A stretch of 64,000 nt of DNA from Dipylidium caninum. Its lineage: Eukaryota > Platyhelminthes > Cestoda > Cyclophyllidea > Dipylidiidae. Shown in pieces: positions 12,933-25,331 of the stretch. The notes below the pieces were generated by a model. The model made no database searches, was not told the DNA's origin, and saw only the letters and a list, made by a program, of their open reading frames with translations. Position numbers and translations under genes: made by a program. The stretch spans positions 1-64,000 of the forward strand of contig QEYB01000801.1 in assembly GCA_017562135.1 (NCBI GenBank), in the 5' to 3' direction. Within the stretch, counting starts at the first letter, position 1. Every line of letters starts with the position of its first letter.

Positions 12933-15900
12933 ATGCCTTGCGTCCACAAAGTGAAGCCCTTCTTCCTTCCCTTTCTCCTCTCACTTTGCGAGGCATCTTC
13001 CCTCACCATCAACTGTGACCTCAGCTTTTGGCCTCAACTCACTAGAAACACTCAGTTGCCTCAATCTTATTCGAAATCCCTCCCGAATGCCTCCAATACA
13101 CTGCAACAGCCAGTCCTCCAATCCGGCGAGACTATGTGTTTCCTGGTAAATTGTTCTTGTCGCAATATGGCCGCTGCAATAACAGAAAACTATGCCGATC
13201 AAGGGGGCCTATTTTATCGAATTTTCGCTGAGAATCGCCACTCTACGATAATTAGCCGGCAGGCTAATGTAGACCCTGTCATTCGCAGTCGTTTTGAGTC
13301 GGCCGGAGATATGTCAACCAAATACGAAGAGTGTAGAGGATACCCTCTCTGCGCTGTTCTTTACATCGCCATGACAAATGAGGACTTAGACAACAGTTAC
13401 CCCTTTTGGGTGGAGGCAAATTTTATTGGTCGTAGTGCCATCCGTGTAGAACTAGTATGGATCAATGTGACTCAGCGCGAACGCCCTGATGACATCCCTC
13501 TACCTTCGGCACTGGGTGAGAAGGACATTCGTAAGCAGAAGAAGAATAGCGAGGTGTAAAGCGTCACAAACACTTCGACTTTCGAGTGTTAGCACAGGGA
13601 AGGGTAGCTAACATACCCAACAACACTGTCTCGCATGTAACGGTGTTTTTGAAACCGCAACTCTTCTACAATGTTTTCGACTGGTCCGTGCTCTTTGTGG
13701 CTGGCACTATCGCCCTCTCGGCCGGATGCAACACCGACCCACAGGCCTTCGTTCATCAGCTTAAGAGGAAACCTCTGGCAGTTACAATTGCTCTTGCCAT
13801 CCAGCTTTTCATCACTCCACTGGTAAGAAATTATCCTCCCCAATTAAAGTAAAAATTTAATGCGTAGAATGCGAAGCGGAGTTTATGCTAGCGAAATCAG
13901 GGCTAGTTAATGCAGATGTGATTAGAAAGAAAATGGAAAAATTTAAGAATTTCAAAAAACGTCAAATACACGTATCCCATACGTCAGTAATAGGAAATCG
14001 GTTAGAAATATGCTCCTAACCAACTGACCAAAATGCTAAAGTGGTGATCGCCGATTTAACGTATCATACTGTCCTTCCTGTTCATGGGGGAAAAGGGGAG
14101 GGATGAGTAAGGAGTTGGAGACCAGTCCAGATTACGTTGTGTTCTGTTTATAATGTGAGGTAATTCCAGTAGATTAATCAGATAAGTAAGGGGATCATCA
14201 TAAATTCCCTTTATAGCGGGACGCGATAACAGTGAAGTTATGGAGAGCACAATGACCTAAAAAAAGGCAAAAGCTTAGTTTTCTTGCAGCCTAAAGGGTG
14301 CCTCTTAGCTTCAATTCATGTCGGTAAAATCACGATACCGAGATGGTAGAATCGAACTAATTTCAAATTGATTAATAATGTCGTGAGTTAAAAATTGACT
14401 TAAAAACTGCACTTTTGATCCATAGAATTATCGTGAGTTAGACTAATCAACGGATGATGGGATTTTGTATAGTTTTCCCACGGAAAACAAAAAAAATGAG
14501 GTAAATGTCATTTCTCTTTCGTCGCGCATCCGTGTCTTTAGGCAATTCAACTCGATATTTACAAAACATGATCAGAGGCAGTGTAACACCAGTCATATGC
14601 ATGCCAAACTAGACTTCGCTCAACATTAGTATTTACAGCAAAAGGGAATGTGTTAACGCCTTCGCCACCCATATTACGACCAGATGATATAACGTAGCTT
14701 TTAGGTGTTCACGACAGTTGCGGATTAACCTCAATCGTCTTCCAACACAAAGATTGATAACCACTTCCAGGGGATAGATGTGTTTCCTAAATTGGGGCAG
14801 TCTTAACTAGGATCAATTAAGCATGTGGGGTGGTATTTTGTAAAAGAATTTCCTATGGGTGCCAACGCAACAATTGAGTCTTACTGATCTTAAAAGAAGG
14901 CAACACGGCAATGCAACATATTCGCAGGCTCCTATTCCCTGTCCACGTACCCTACTTTGACAACATTGATGGCGTCTCAGATTGGATAATGTACCGTGAA
15001 TGGCACAATCTGTCATCTACGACATGCATATTAAATGCTATGCCTAGAGTAGCCTAACTCATAAAAGGAGTAAACATCTATAAAGGCACTATTCAACCCA
15101 CCCCCTTATGCAATCTAGAGGAAGTGATCTGAACTGGACTAGATACCGAATACTTGACCCAGGGATGCAGTATATACGGGATGCAGTGATACGGGAGGAC
15201 ATTAATAAATGAATGAGTATCCCAGCAATTCTAATTCATTGAGGGAATCTTCCACGATTATGGATCAACCAAGCATAACACCGGTGGGGGTAAATTAGTT
15301 CCACTGTTTCGAAAGCATGGCGCGTACCATAGTGCGGTAGGAAGACAGGGTGTAGGCTGTCACTGAAGTGATATTTATGAAGGAGAAATTCCTAACCAGA
15401 ACACACACCTCCGTAATAGCGTGATAGATGGGAAAGTTATCGCCTCCAGAAGTATGAATGAAAGCACCCAGGTATTCACTGTGCACTGTTTCACCGTGAC
15501 CTAGCGAGGCATGAAAACGCCAGTGAATTGAACATTTTGTAGCTGGATGTAATATAACTGGGTGCTTTAGCTACCTTCGTTAGAACACAATGGAGGCTTG
15601 TTTGGCATACAACCATGTTGGAGGTAGACGATAAAATCCTGTTTTTGCAATAATGCGTGTGATATTAGGTGTTGGAAGCAAGATTCTGCCGCTTGAGAGT
15701 AATTCAGTTTTGCCCTGTAGGTTGAGATAAAACGACTTATTTCAATGTGTATGGAATTCTTTAGATACCCTCTTCGAGCATAACAAGTCATCAATTCTCC
15801 TTGTGCTGCACACTTTTTCCGAATGAACCTTCCTCCATAGCCGTTGCGTGGATTTGAGGCGATGACGATGATCCATGTTGAACTTGTCAAGAATTAGGTA

Positions 15901-18900
15901 CCATCAAATGCAAAAAATCATTTTAAAAAATCTGAAATCTCGTGCTTGATACATGCACTGCTGGCACATGTCTCAAAAAAAATAAACCCTCATGGTTCTG
16001 TCTATTTTGAAATTCGCCTAAGAAATACCAGTTATCAAGAGCTGTCACTAAAAACCGCACCTTTCACGAAGCAAACAGAAAGGCTAGTTTGACAATACGT
16101 GGTATTTTTATGACAAATAACTTCATCCAAGTGAAGAAAACATGATTTCGCTGTTCAATCAAAAGTCAAACTAGGAGGCTCATTTTATAAATCTATTACA
16201 CATGACAGTATTAAAAAATCCGCCGAAGGTAAATCATAGTGACAAAAACCTGCAAAAAATGATAGCTAATAGTCTGACACTACTTCTCTTCCGTCGTTTG
16301 TGGGGGATTGATAGTTAATAATCAACACTAATGCAATCCTCAGCCTCTTAAAACGAGTGCATGACTTTTAATGCTTGGTTTACTAAACCAGACAATTGGG
16401 AAAAGGGTAGAGGCGGACAAAAACGGTTAAAGGATCTTATTCCATTCGGAATAACTAAAAAAGTGAATGAATTAATTAATGAATCAATGAATGACCGAGC
16501 CAGGGTGTAAGTAGGTGATTGAAGGCAAGATATGATTGAGCCAGAATGCCGAATATGACAGATCCCAGTCAAAAACTCGACGCAAAAGGTAGAGAAATGG
16601 AAAACACGATTTGCCAGATTTGACTCGATGGAGATAGCGTGTTGTATTACCCGTTGCTATCAAACATGACCGGGCTGGGAGCTCTATAAAACACGCTTCT
16701 TCATTTTCCAAGATATAGAGAACTGGATGGCCGTAAATACTGCGCCACCTTGCAGAAACTGGTGCATGACTTAGGTCATATGTAACTGTCTTTAAAAAGT
16801 CCGTTTCATCAACATACTTCAGGAGAGTTAGTTGAAGCCTGATTTCCGATGGAGGAGTTAATTCTGAGCCCCATTATTTTAGCAATGGTGAACACGTCCG
16901 ACTTCATGCAGAGTGTCATGTATTGCTGTCACAAGTTGCGTTTCCACTGCACTTAAGTGTAAACTCATTGTTGGGCATCAAATTGACGTCTGTAATATAT
17001 CAAAAAATCCTAGGTCTACTAATCGTCATATCTCCTTGCCAAGCTCATTAATATCCAGGCCTCGAAAAATGCCAACCTATCTTTGATTCTGACAATTCCT
17101 TCAAGTAGAAAAGACAAGTCTAAAGTTAACAACCAAGTCCTAAGTGGGTCAAGTGGCACACGAATAACTGATGACTGATGAGTAAAGATGGCGAAAGACA
17201 CCACCAGCGCTTACTAGTGGGCCGAGAGGAAAATTGGTAACTACAGAAGACACGCAAGGGACTATGTAGCACATGCTTTCATCTCCAACCAATACGATTA
17301 CGTCACAGAGGCAGTTCGCTCTTTTGCTGAAAGAATTCTCCTTCGCAATCAAAATCACTGGGAGCAGCGGAGTGATAGAGGAAGTGGTATCACAAATCAG
17401 CTTATGAGTCTTCAGTTATAATGGGCGAAAAGTGGGCGAAAGGAAGGGGGCAGAGTTTCCTACCCTTTAATAACCTCTTCTCTCATTAGAATCATGACAT
17501 TTTTCGCCGACTATGCAGAAAACGATCGGGTATGGGTGGAGCTCAGCCAATCTACAATTCTACCCCAGCCTCACTTCGCAGTCACTGTGAGGATAAAGAG
17601 TAGCTGAGGTTAAAGGATGATCTATAATCAAAACGACAGCAAGCCAGTCTTCGTTAAAGTGTATGGAACCAACAAGCACAGGACCATATTCTTTAGATAA
17701 TGGGTCTTATTCATAGATGCACTTTTCTGTGTATGATTGAAAACTAACTCAGACGCCCGAAATAATGCGTAAACTTTTGAAAATATGGCATAACTCTCAT
17801 ATAAAGGAAATGTAATTCGCTTTCTAAGAAGGATATTCTATTCGAGCCACCCAAAAAATTCAATTTCCTGAGGTTATCAACCAATATCAAGACGCCTATA
17901 ATTTCCAAATTGCTCGTATTCCAGTCAGTGCAACTCCAGACAGTAGCGATGATGATGGGTAAGTGACTGTCTTTTGGAGGAATCCCATCTCTCTACGCGA
18001 CCACTGTGACTTAGTTTTTATGAAAAGTGATAGCTTAACTATGAAACTGAACGGTCAGACTATTTACTAATAATAAATGGAATAAAATTTTAACTTCAAT
18101 AAAAGATATTTTTGTTTCTGTCTAAAAAATAAGAATTTAAGATGTGATGCATAAATGGATACTTTGGCAGCTACGAATGAAGTCAATACTTGAAAGATGG
18201 AAAGACAACAGAAAATTTGTTTTCTTCTTTGGTTTAAGACTAGTCGCATGATGTTAAACCCCACTAAGTCGTCAAGATGACTGGTGGCATCGAGACAAAT
18301 AATCTAGGCTATGTTCATAAGGTCATCCACCATCTCCACCTTTACATTTTCGACGTGACACATGGGTCATCTTCAAGATTAAAATCACGTGAAAACAAGT
18401 GTCATCTCGTAAGACAAATTACAAGGTTAGTAAAAAATGGAAACCTGCTATCGAGAGACAATGGCAGTAAGAAACAAGGAACCAGTGTAGATGAATACTA
18501 TTTGAATCACTGATAAAGAGGTGTACCGCCTCTTTGATTATTAGATCGGTCTCCTCTCGGGATATGCGAGTTCCCTCCCACCCGAGAAGGCCTATGGTCT
18601 CTTCGTTACTGCCATCTTACAAGTTGGAACACCCGCTCTAGTGGTAATATCCTTCTCGGACTGCCACGAACAATTTGCTTTGGCTCTCGCTAACCTAGCA
18701 AACATCCTGGGTCTTGGTGAGTACATGCGTTCTACCTATTCTGGCGGAGCCGCCTAAAACCCTGAAAACCCGTTTATTTACCCTCTTTCGTTTTTTTACA
18801 GTGGATAATTTGCCGAGTATGCTCGAGTTTCAGGACTTCTTACATAAGTATTAATATCCACGAATACTGGTGTTTGCAGATAACTTTTTTTACCAATATA

Positions 18901-21595
18901 ATTCGTAGATCCATACCACCTATGAGGGGTGAGTTTTCCAAGCTTCAACAGCACTGTAGGATTACTGGCAGCTAACAATTTATTGGAGTGTTATTTATTT
19001 TAACTAACAAAATTAAGATTCCAGGACCTCAACCTTTTCTATTCTTCTGGAAAGCATGCTGATCCATCATAATATTTGAAATACAGTGAAGACACGACAG
19101 TTCACAAAAGCCTTCTACATTTGCTAACAAGAAATTGCATTCAATGTTTGACCTATTCATATTTGCTCGGTCAGAGAGGTATCATATACTTGAAAGCAAG
19201 TCTGTAGTATCCCAACTCCATGTGAACGGCACGCCACCATCACCCCACCCCCCTCCCCTAATTCATGGTACTAGTAACGCTGGTAACTATGATCGTGTCA
19301 AACCGAAGTTTGTGCCACGCGGCCAAAAATTTACCGTGCCCGTCGTGTTGTTATTCATTGAGATGTTAAGATGACACGCATACATAACATTAAGAGGATT
19401 TTCGAGTAAATAGTTGGCCAATTATGTTCGTTTCAGAGTAATTAAACAAGTCTCCTTCTGTCATTAACACTTCCATAATTTGAAGGATTCTTCTCAAATG
19501 GCGTCTAAATTAAAGGTAAATTAAAGGTACTATTAAGAAAATTCGAGATTGTATGGCATTAGACCTAACAAATACCAATAGTCCCTTTCCCAATGTCACC
19601 TAGGAGTGCATAAAATTACGTAAGTTTTACGGAAATAAATACCAAATTTGAAAAAAAAATCGGGGTTAACATTGTTCCATTAATTCCTCCAAATGAACAA
19701 AATCAGACAAGATAAACTTAATTAATGCCTAGTGAAATGACTTTTTGAGATGAGTGCACAAAGTTCGACTAATTGACACATTGATAACAGACAAGATAAA
19801 TGGATGGCGAAAATATTATTCTCATATATTTCGTCAATTTAATACCGGCATATAGAGAAAAATTAGTGACGTGAGATCATCCTCCCCTAATTGTTCCTAT
19901 TTATTCCATGAAAGCCCTTTCAGAAACCCATTGGTATGCGACTGTTAGACCGATACCAACTATAGCTTCCCAGTCAATTAATATTAAATGTTTGATCCCA
20001 TGTGTTTTGATAGGAAAATTTAATAAGTAGGCAGTTTTAGTGCGAAAATAACCTTTAATCAGAAGGATCGAACTATGCAATTTTGCGATAAGGAAATATT
20101 ATTTCGGTATATCTGGCACAAACCACCATTTTTGTGCTAAAATTAAAAATTCAACCTAAAGTGAGAAAATTATTTTATCACGGTTCACACACTTGACCTC
20201 GATGTTAAATAAATTAATTCTTACAGTTGGCATCTGAAATGAGACCGTTATTGAAACAATTCTATAACAGTGCTATAAGTCGTAAAAACTAAGTACAATT
20301 TAGTCGATCCAGCCAACTGTTCTTATATTATGTCACACCCTATTTCCTTAATTTATAGATTTACTATATCAGTACTAGAACGCAAAATAACGTGCCATTT
20401 GACATTTTACCCCACTACTTCCAATTTAATAACACCGCCGCTCAAATAATTTAAGTAAGAAATCATCTCTTTCTTCAGCGACTACACCTCTGTGGATGTA
20501 TACCGCGGGAACCTACTTTTTCAATCAACCGATTTTCCTCCTCCGATTCTGCGGTCTACTTTCCCTAATCTCGTCGGTACAAATAATTGGTTTTTTATTG
20601 CGCTACGTGCGTCCTTCCATTGCTAATGCAGTAGTAACCTGGTTCGTTCGGCCCTTACTTCTTCTTGCTGCCATTCTTTTCATCACTCTCGGTGTCTACA
20701 TCAATCAATACGTCTTCCAAGCACCCCAACCAATTGCCTATTTTCAGCACAACAGTCTGGCGCTACTTTTCATGCTCACTGCAAGTTATTCCTGTGGATG
20801 GTTAACTGGTTTCCTTGTCAGATTAAATGTGCAAAGGAGTCGGGCGCTAGCTAATCAGTTGTCAGTCTATCAAGGGTTACTTGGCATCCCTCTCTTACGG
20901 ATTTGTGTACCATCCCCAGAAGGCGAAATTGCCTCTTCTACAGCCCTATGGGCGGTCTTCCTAATCCCTGTCCCCCTTGTCTACAACACTGTCCTCAAAG
21001 TAGGTGAATTTCGAAACCACTCCAACAAAAATTAATCAAATAACAGTTGTTTTACTTTCAGTTCACAATCCAGACTATTAGATCCTCCTACCAGGCTCAC
21101 AAAATGCGAATGAGAAAACGTGGTCCCACAGCAGTTCTTTGTGCCGACTCACTAGCAGCGGTCGCTTTCACATCAATGTTACTGCCCGAAACAACAGAAC
21201 ACAAACACAGGAACACAACCCTCAACGACGGACTGTTATGTGAAGAAGTTTCAAATAGCACCATCAATTCGGCTCCCATAAACCAACGGCGTTGTAAGAG
21301 TACGATAGTACGGCCGACAACCTCCACTGTCTTCTTTAAAGAAAGCGTCAGCGACGCGGAAAACAGAGAGAGAATTTTGGAAGCGTTGGCTCGGAAGGGC
21401 GGGGTTAGCGTGAGCGAAAAGCGCGGAAAAAGGAATGGCGGAGGATTACCAAGGACACCGCATCATCATCCAAGGTCAATGGACGACAGTTGTGGCATTC
21501 CTGGCTCATGGAGCGGTGGAATAGGTGGTGGTGCGGGGGGAGGGGGAGTAGTGTCACCACCACCTCCACCACCTTCATCTAAACCGCTCTTTTGA
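12933..21595 (+). CDS. SLC10 family transporter, P3/SLC10A3-like (bile acid:sodium symporter fold)
   Basis: Five exons with matching phases: 12933-13553, 13598-13822, 18545-18716, 20479-20999 and 21062-21595, giving about 690 residues. The start has a hydrophobic signal-like stretch (FFLPFLLSLC). It is followed by a roughly 180-residue extracellular-type domain (ANFIGRSAIRVELVW), as in P3-type members rather than the short hepatic or ileal bile acid carriers. The membrane domain begins at FDWSVLFVAGTIALSAGCNT and continues through QLKRKPLAV, FITPL, LPPEKAYGLF, TTPLWMY and further hydrophobic spans to about residue 510. The tail is hydrophilic and Gly/Pro-rich (GGGAGGGG, then a run of prolines). 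Introns of 44 and 62 bases flank two long ones (4722 and 1762). The usual sodium-site segment (CCPGGTASN type in symporters) reads ILQVGTPAL here, so sodium-coupled bile acid transport should not be assumed. Expected location is the plasma or an endomembrane; the substrate is unknown. Family assignment is firm, subfamily likely. Confidence 0.88.
15295..15890 (-). CDS. Possible nested antisense gene, two exons (candidate)
   Basis: Unrecognised. Inside the 4.7-kb second intron of the SLC10-like gene, on the opposite strand, two open stretches join across a 74-base GT-AG intron (15574-15501). The upstream exon is open from about 15890 to 15575 and ends in phase 1. The downstream exon starts at 15500 in the matching phase and runs to a TAA near 15295. 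The downstream part contains HGETVHSEYLGAF and ends near RTMVRAMLSKQWN. No start codon is clearly defined, as the open frame continues past its first ATG. The intron length agrees with the short-intron class elsewhere in the window. It could equally be chance open sequence. Confidence 0.25.
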
Positions 21596-21831
21596 ATATT
21601 ATTATTCCCACCACCGATATGTTGTCGTTTACACCCGGAATAAGATTACCGTATTTTGTGTCTTCTGCAAAAATCCTTAAGAATTATTTTCATGTCTATA
21701 TGGCTGAGAGGAATAAGTAGAAGACCAGAGAGTTGCTACATACACTTCTTCGGCCAATAATTCTGTGAATTATCTTAGTTGTTAAATGGTATTTTGCTAA
21801 TAACTGGGATGGTGGATGGTAAGTAATGTCG

Positions 21832-21837
21832 AATAAA
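21832..21837 (+). terminator. Polyadenylation signal of the SLC10-like gene
   Basis: AATAAA lies 237 bases after the TGA at 21593-21595. It is the first canonical hexamer downstream, giving a plausible 3' untranslated region of about 250 bases. Confidence 0.5.
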
Positions 21838-24800
21838 AGTACAACATAGTGAATACTTCCATTCTCAGAAGCGGTAGAGAATAGGTATCTAATATCACTC
21901 TATGGAGTACCAATTAATCTCGAGTAATATTTGATCAAGCTGCACGCAAAAAAGCAGGTTACGTAAATATTTTACTTTTTAACGCCTTCTCTAGATATTA
22001 GCCTTAACTTGAGAAATGTCTGGGGACCGATTAGGTACCATCATTCCAAGTATTTCTACTTTACTAACGTTAAGCTATACTGTTTGTTTAGTGCTTACTA
22101 CTTCTCGAAGCTTTAAAAAACTACTTGAAGACTAAATATAGAGAGTAGGAAAATGTAAGTTAATTAAATCAACAGTAGTTCTATCGGTGGATAATACGAG
22201 TTAAAAAATAATGAGGTATATAAATGAGTAACAATTGAAAATAGTTCATGAATGTTTTACTAGTGAAGTATACAGGTTGATAAGTACAAAACTGATGTTA
22301 TGATTTTGCCCCCAGTTTGATGCATCCACAAGAACATCATATTTTATTCCTTGCAGAACATCAGATTTGTAAGACCTACGCAACCACTATTATCTCAGGA
22401 AATTAATACTTTTGTTACAGTGCACTCGAAATAAATCCAAGAAAGAAATAGACCAAAACCAAAGAAGCCGGGAAAACTATTCAAAAAAACTCCGTATTCC
22501 AAAAGTTGATAACAAAAAATTTGGTGGATATGAACTCTACTGAAAGAATAATATTTGTGGCATACAACGTGACTGATCTGCGTCGCCAGGTAAGACGATC
22601 AGGTTAGGAAAGCAGTTAAACTAAACAACGCTATCGAGATAATAACACACATTACCGAACTCCAAAATCACATGCAATGTTAATAGAAGTAGACTGTAGC
22701 CCCATATTTGTGGGGTTATATTTAAAACTTCTCTGACTACAATGGTAAATCTCTCATATGGAAGATTTGTGCGACAAGTATCTAAGCAATTTCTCAGCAA
22801 AGCACAAATATTATGAAAAAATTACGTACCTAACAGGTTTAAGGAGCACTTATCAAAAGAGGATACATACCGCGCAGAGATATGAAGTGCTGACTTTGGT
22901 CATCCCTCACCGTCATGTTAACTGCCGTCCTCCAATAAACATGTAGGCTTAGGCTACATCATTCCAAATTATAATTGGTTGATAGTTTAGAATGGGTCTG
23001 TCAATTTAGAATAGATAGGTTGGTCTCAGGTGCAGTTATTTTATTATTTTAAACCGCTCTTAATGGCAGAAATTGATTTAACTAGTCCCGAGGAATGTCG
23101 ATAAGTATTAGCTCCATTTGGTTAAGCGTTACAAGTCAGGTGCAGATCATTATTAATAGGGATATGGGTAACTGCATGTCAGGATAAATACAAAAAGTGA
23201 GGTTGCATGTGAAAAATCGACTTTGAGGAGTTAATACGAGGTATTATGGAGAAAAAGAGGAAACATGAATTTGCACCTAATAAACCCCGGCGAAGATCAT
23301 TACAGGACCTTGGCCTTCGTTTTCTAGTCGCATAGGGAAGGAGCCTCAAAAGGGTACTGACATCATGTGCTGGCCAAATAAGTCTAACTTGTAATCACAT
23401 GTCTACTTCAAATTTTCTCCGTTATGTTTGTTTTGACTTACCTGGACATTTCCCTTACATTTTCGTGTACTTTACTTTAGCAGCTTGACATACACGTTAA
23501 AGTGAATCCTCGTTTCAAACCTTGACGACTCGCACTCAATGAAACGGGACAGAAGCGCTTAGATAAAATAGGGGGCTACTGTGAAATTAAATTTAAATCT
23601 ATGTCAACAACCACAAAGTATCGCGTGAAAAATGGTAGATTTACAGAGCCAATCTTTACCGGTTTAGATTCACTAAAAACGCATGTACATTTCCTGATGA
23701 TATCAGTAATCATATCAATTCTAATTCGAAAAATTTGTTAATTAACGCTAGTCCTAAGAGATTATATCACTTTTCACCGATGCACATTATTTATCGAATA
23801 ATGCAATGCGGCGGATCATTTTATTACATTACATTTACAAACAGTTAAAAAAACCCAAAAGTATATTTTTAACCCTAATATATAGGCCACTAGGTCCTAA
23901 ACTTGTCCAAGGAGCAAAAAATTACGGAAACAAAATTATGGCCAAAAATTCAAAATACTGGTCTCTAAAAGTGGACTACATCCCCCAACTATTAAAACTT
24001 TTCATACACCGTTCTTGCGACGACTTCGATGTCTTAGAAAAGTCTGTGATTTGGTGCCGTGATAATCGTCTCATTGTGTGTATGCTCGTATCAGCACTTA
24101 TTTACGTCTATTTTATAAACAAGTTTGAACCAAGGAATTATTGTGTCAAATGTTAATCTTTTCTTTAGCGTTTGCGTGAGCAAAACCTATCTTAGACAAG
24201 GATAAGGAGCCATTCAACCTCTGTGGGGCACTAAATCAAATGACGTCTTGTCGATAAACCTGCGCCGATATCGATTCTCTCAGACTCATAACAGTGAACT
24301 TGCTCGCCAGAGAAAACTCGAATAAGGTTTAAAGATGAAATACACTCTCTTCTTCTACAAGAAGTAGATCGCACTTAGTCAACTCGTGAAGAAATTAGCC
24401 TTTAAACGAGTATCTGAAGAAGGAATGAAGACCCCTGGTGAATAAGCATGGTAGAGACCTCGCGAACTCCACAAGTTACTTGAGGAAGACTTTAAGCTAT
24501 AGACGGTGGAATAAAGTGCAATTTAATTTTCTAATAATTTATTCACGTTTCTTATATATCGAGGTGGGTTCCGATGTGACATTTCCGTATATAATGGTTC
24601 GTTACAGGTGCATACAGGAAGCTTAATTTTCGTCGATGGATCTTTCCCATCTTCCAAACTCCGCTTCAGTGAATATAATTCAATATTGTCGTTGATATAG
24701 CCTGGTGGGAGCAAGTACATGCACCGTGACATTTGGTCATCAAATAACACTCCTCTACGTGGTACTGTTTTAATTAAGTGTATTCAAAAGTTCTCTTAAA

Positions 24801-25331
24801 GCGGTGTGGAGGCTGAAATGTTCTCAGACCATAAGGCGAGGCGCCTGGTTACTGTTTCTGAACATATATGCTTGAGTACATCGAACACAAGGTTCATGTC
24901 CGATCCATTTTTTGTTCAAACCTAATTAGTGAAAGTTACTAATGACGCGATTTCGCATTTAACCCGTTAGTGGTAATAAAGGACATCACAACTCTTCAAT
25001 GTTGCACGCCCGCTCACTACGGCTAATCCGCTGTTCGAGTATTTATGTTTTATGTAAGATTCTTAAGTATTGCTAAATATTTTTATGTCTGAAATATTTG
25101 TAGCCCCCTAAGTTCTCTCTCCAACCATCAACATCATGTAACAACAATTTAATTTTCCCAAAATTTGGCAACTAATTTTAGTCTAACCTAATTTATGAAT
25201 GATGTGTCAGGTGAAACTTTTGTTTAAGACAATCACACGCAGAAGGGTTGTGACATTACTGCCCATTGCCCTTCATCGTTTTGTTTTTGGAGTGACCTGG
25301 GTGGCTTCTCGTCCACAATCTTGAGGCTATA
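21838..25331. other. AT-rich intergenic spacer
   Basis: No supported gene. The longest frame (23806-24156 plus, 116 codons, Lys/Ile/Leu-rich, with a hydrophobic stretch near its end) has no recognised similarity and a composition close to its surroundings. The last few hundred bases before 25332 presumably hold the promoter of the serine incorporator gene; I see no clear TATA/initiator pair there. Confidence 0.5.
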
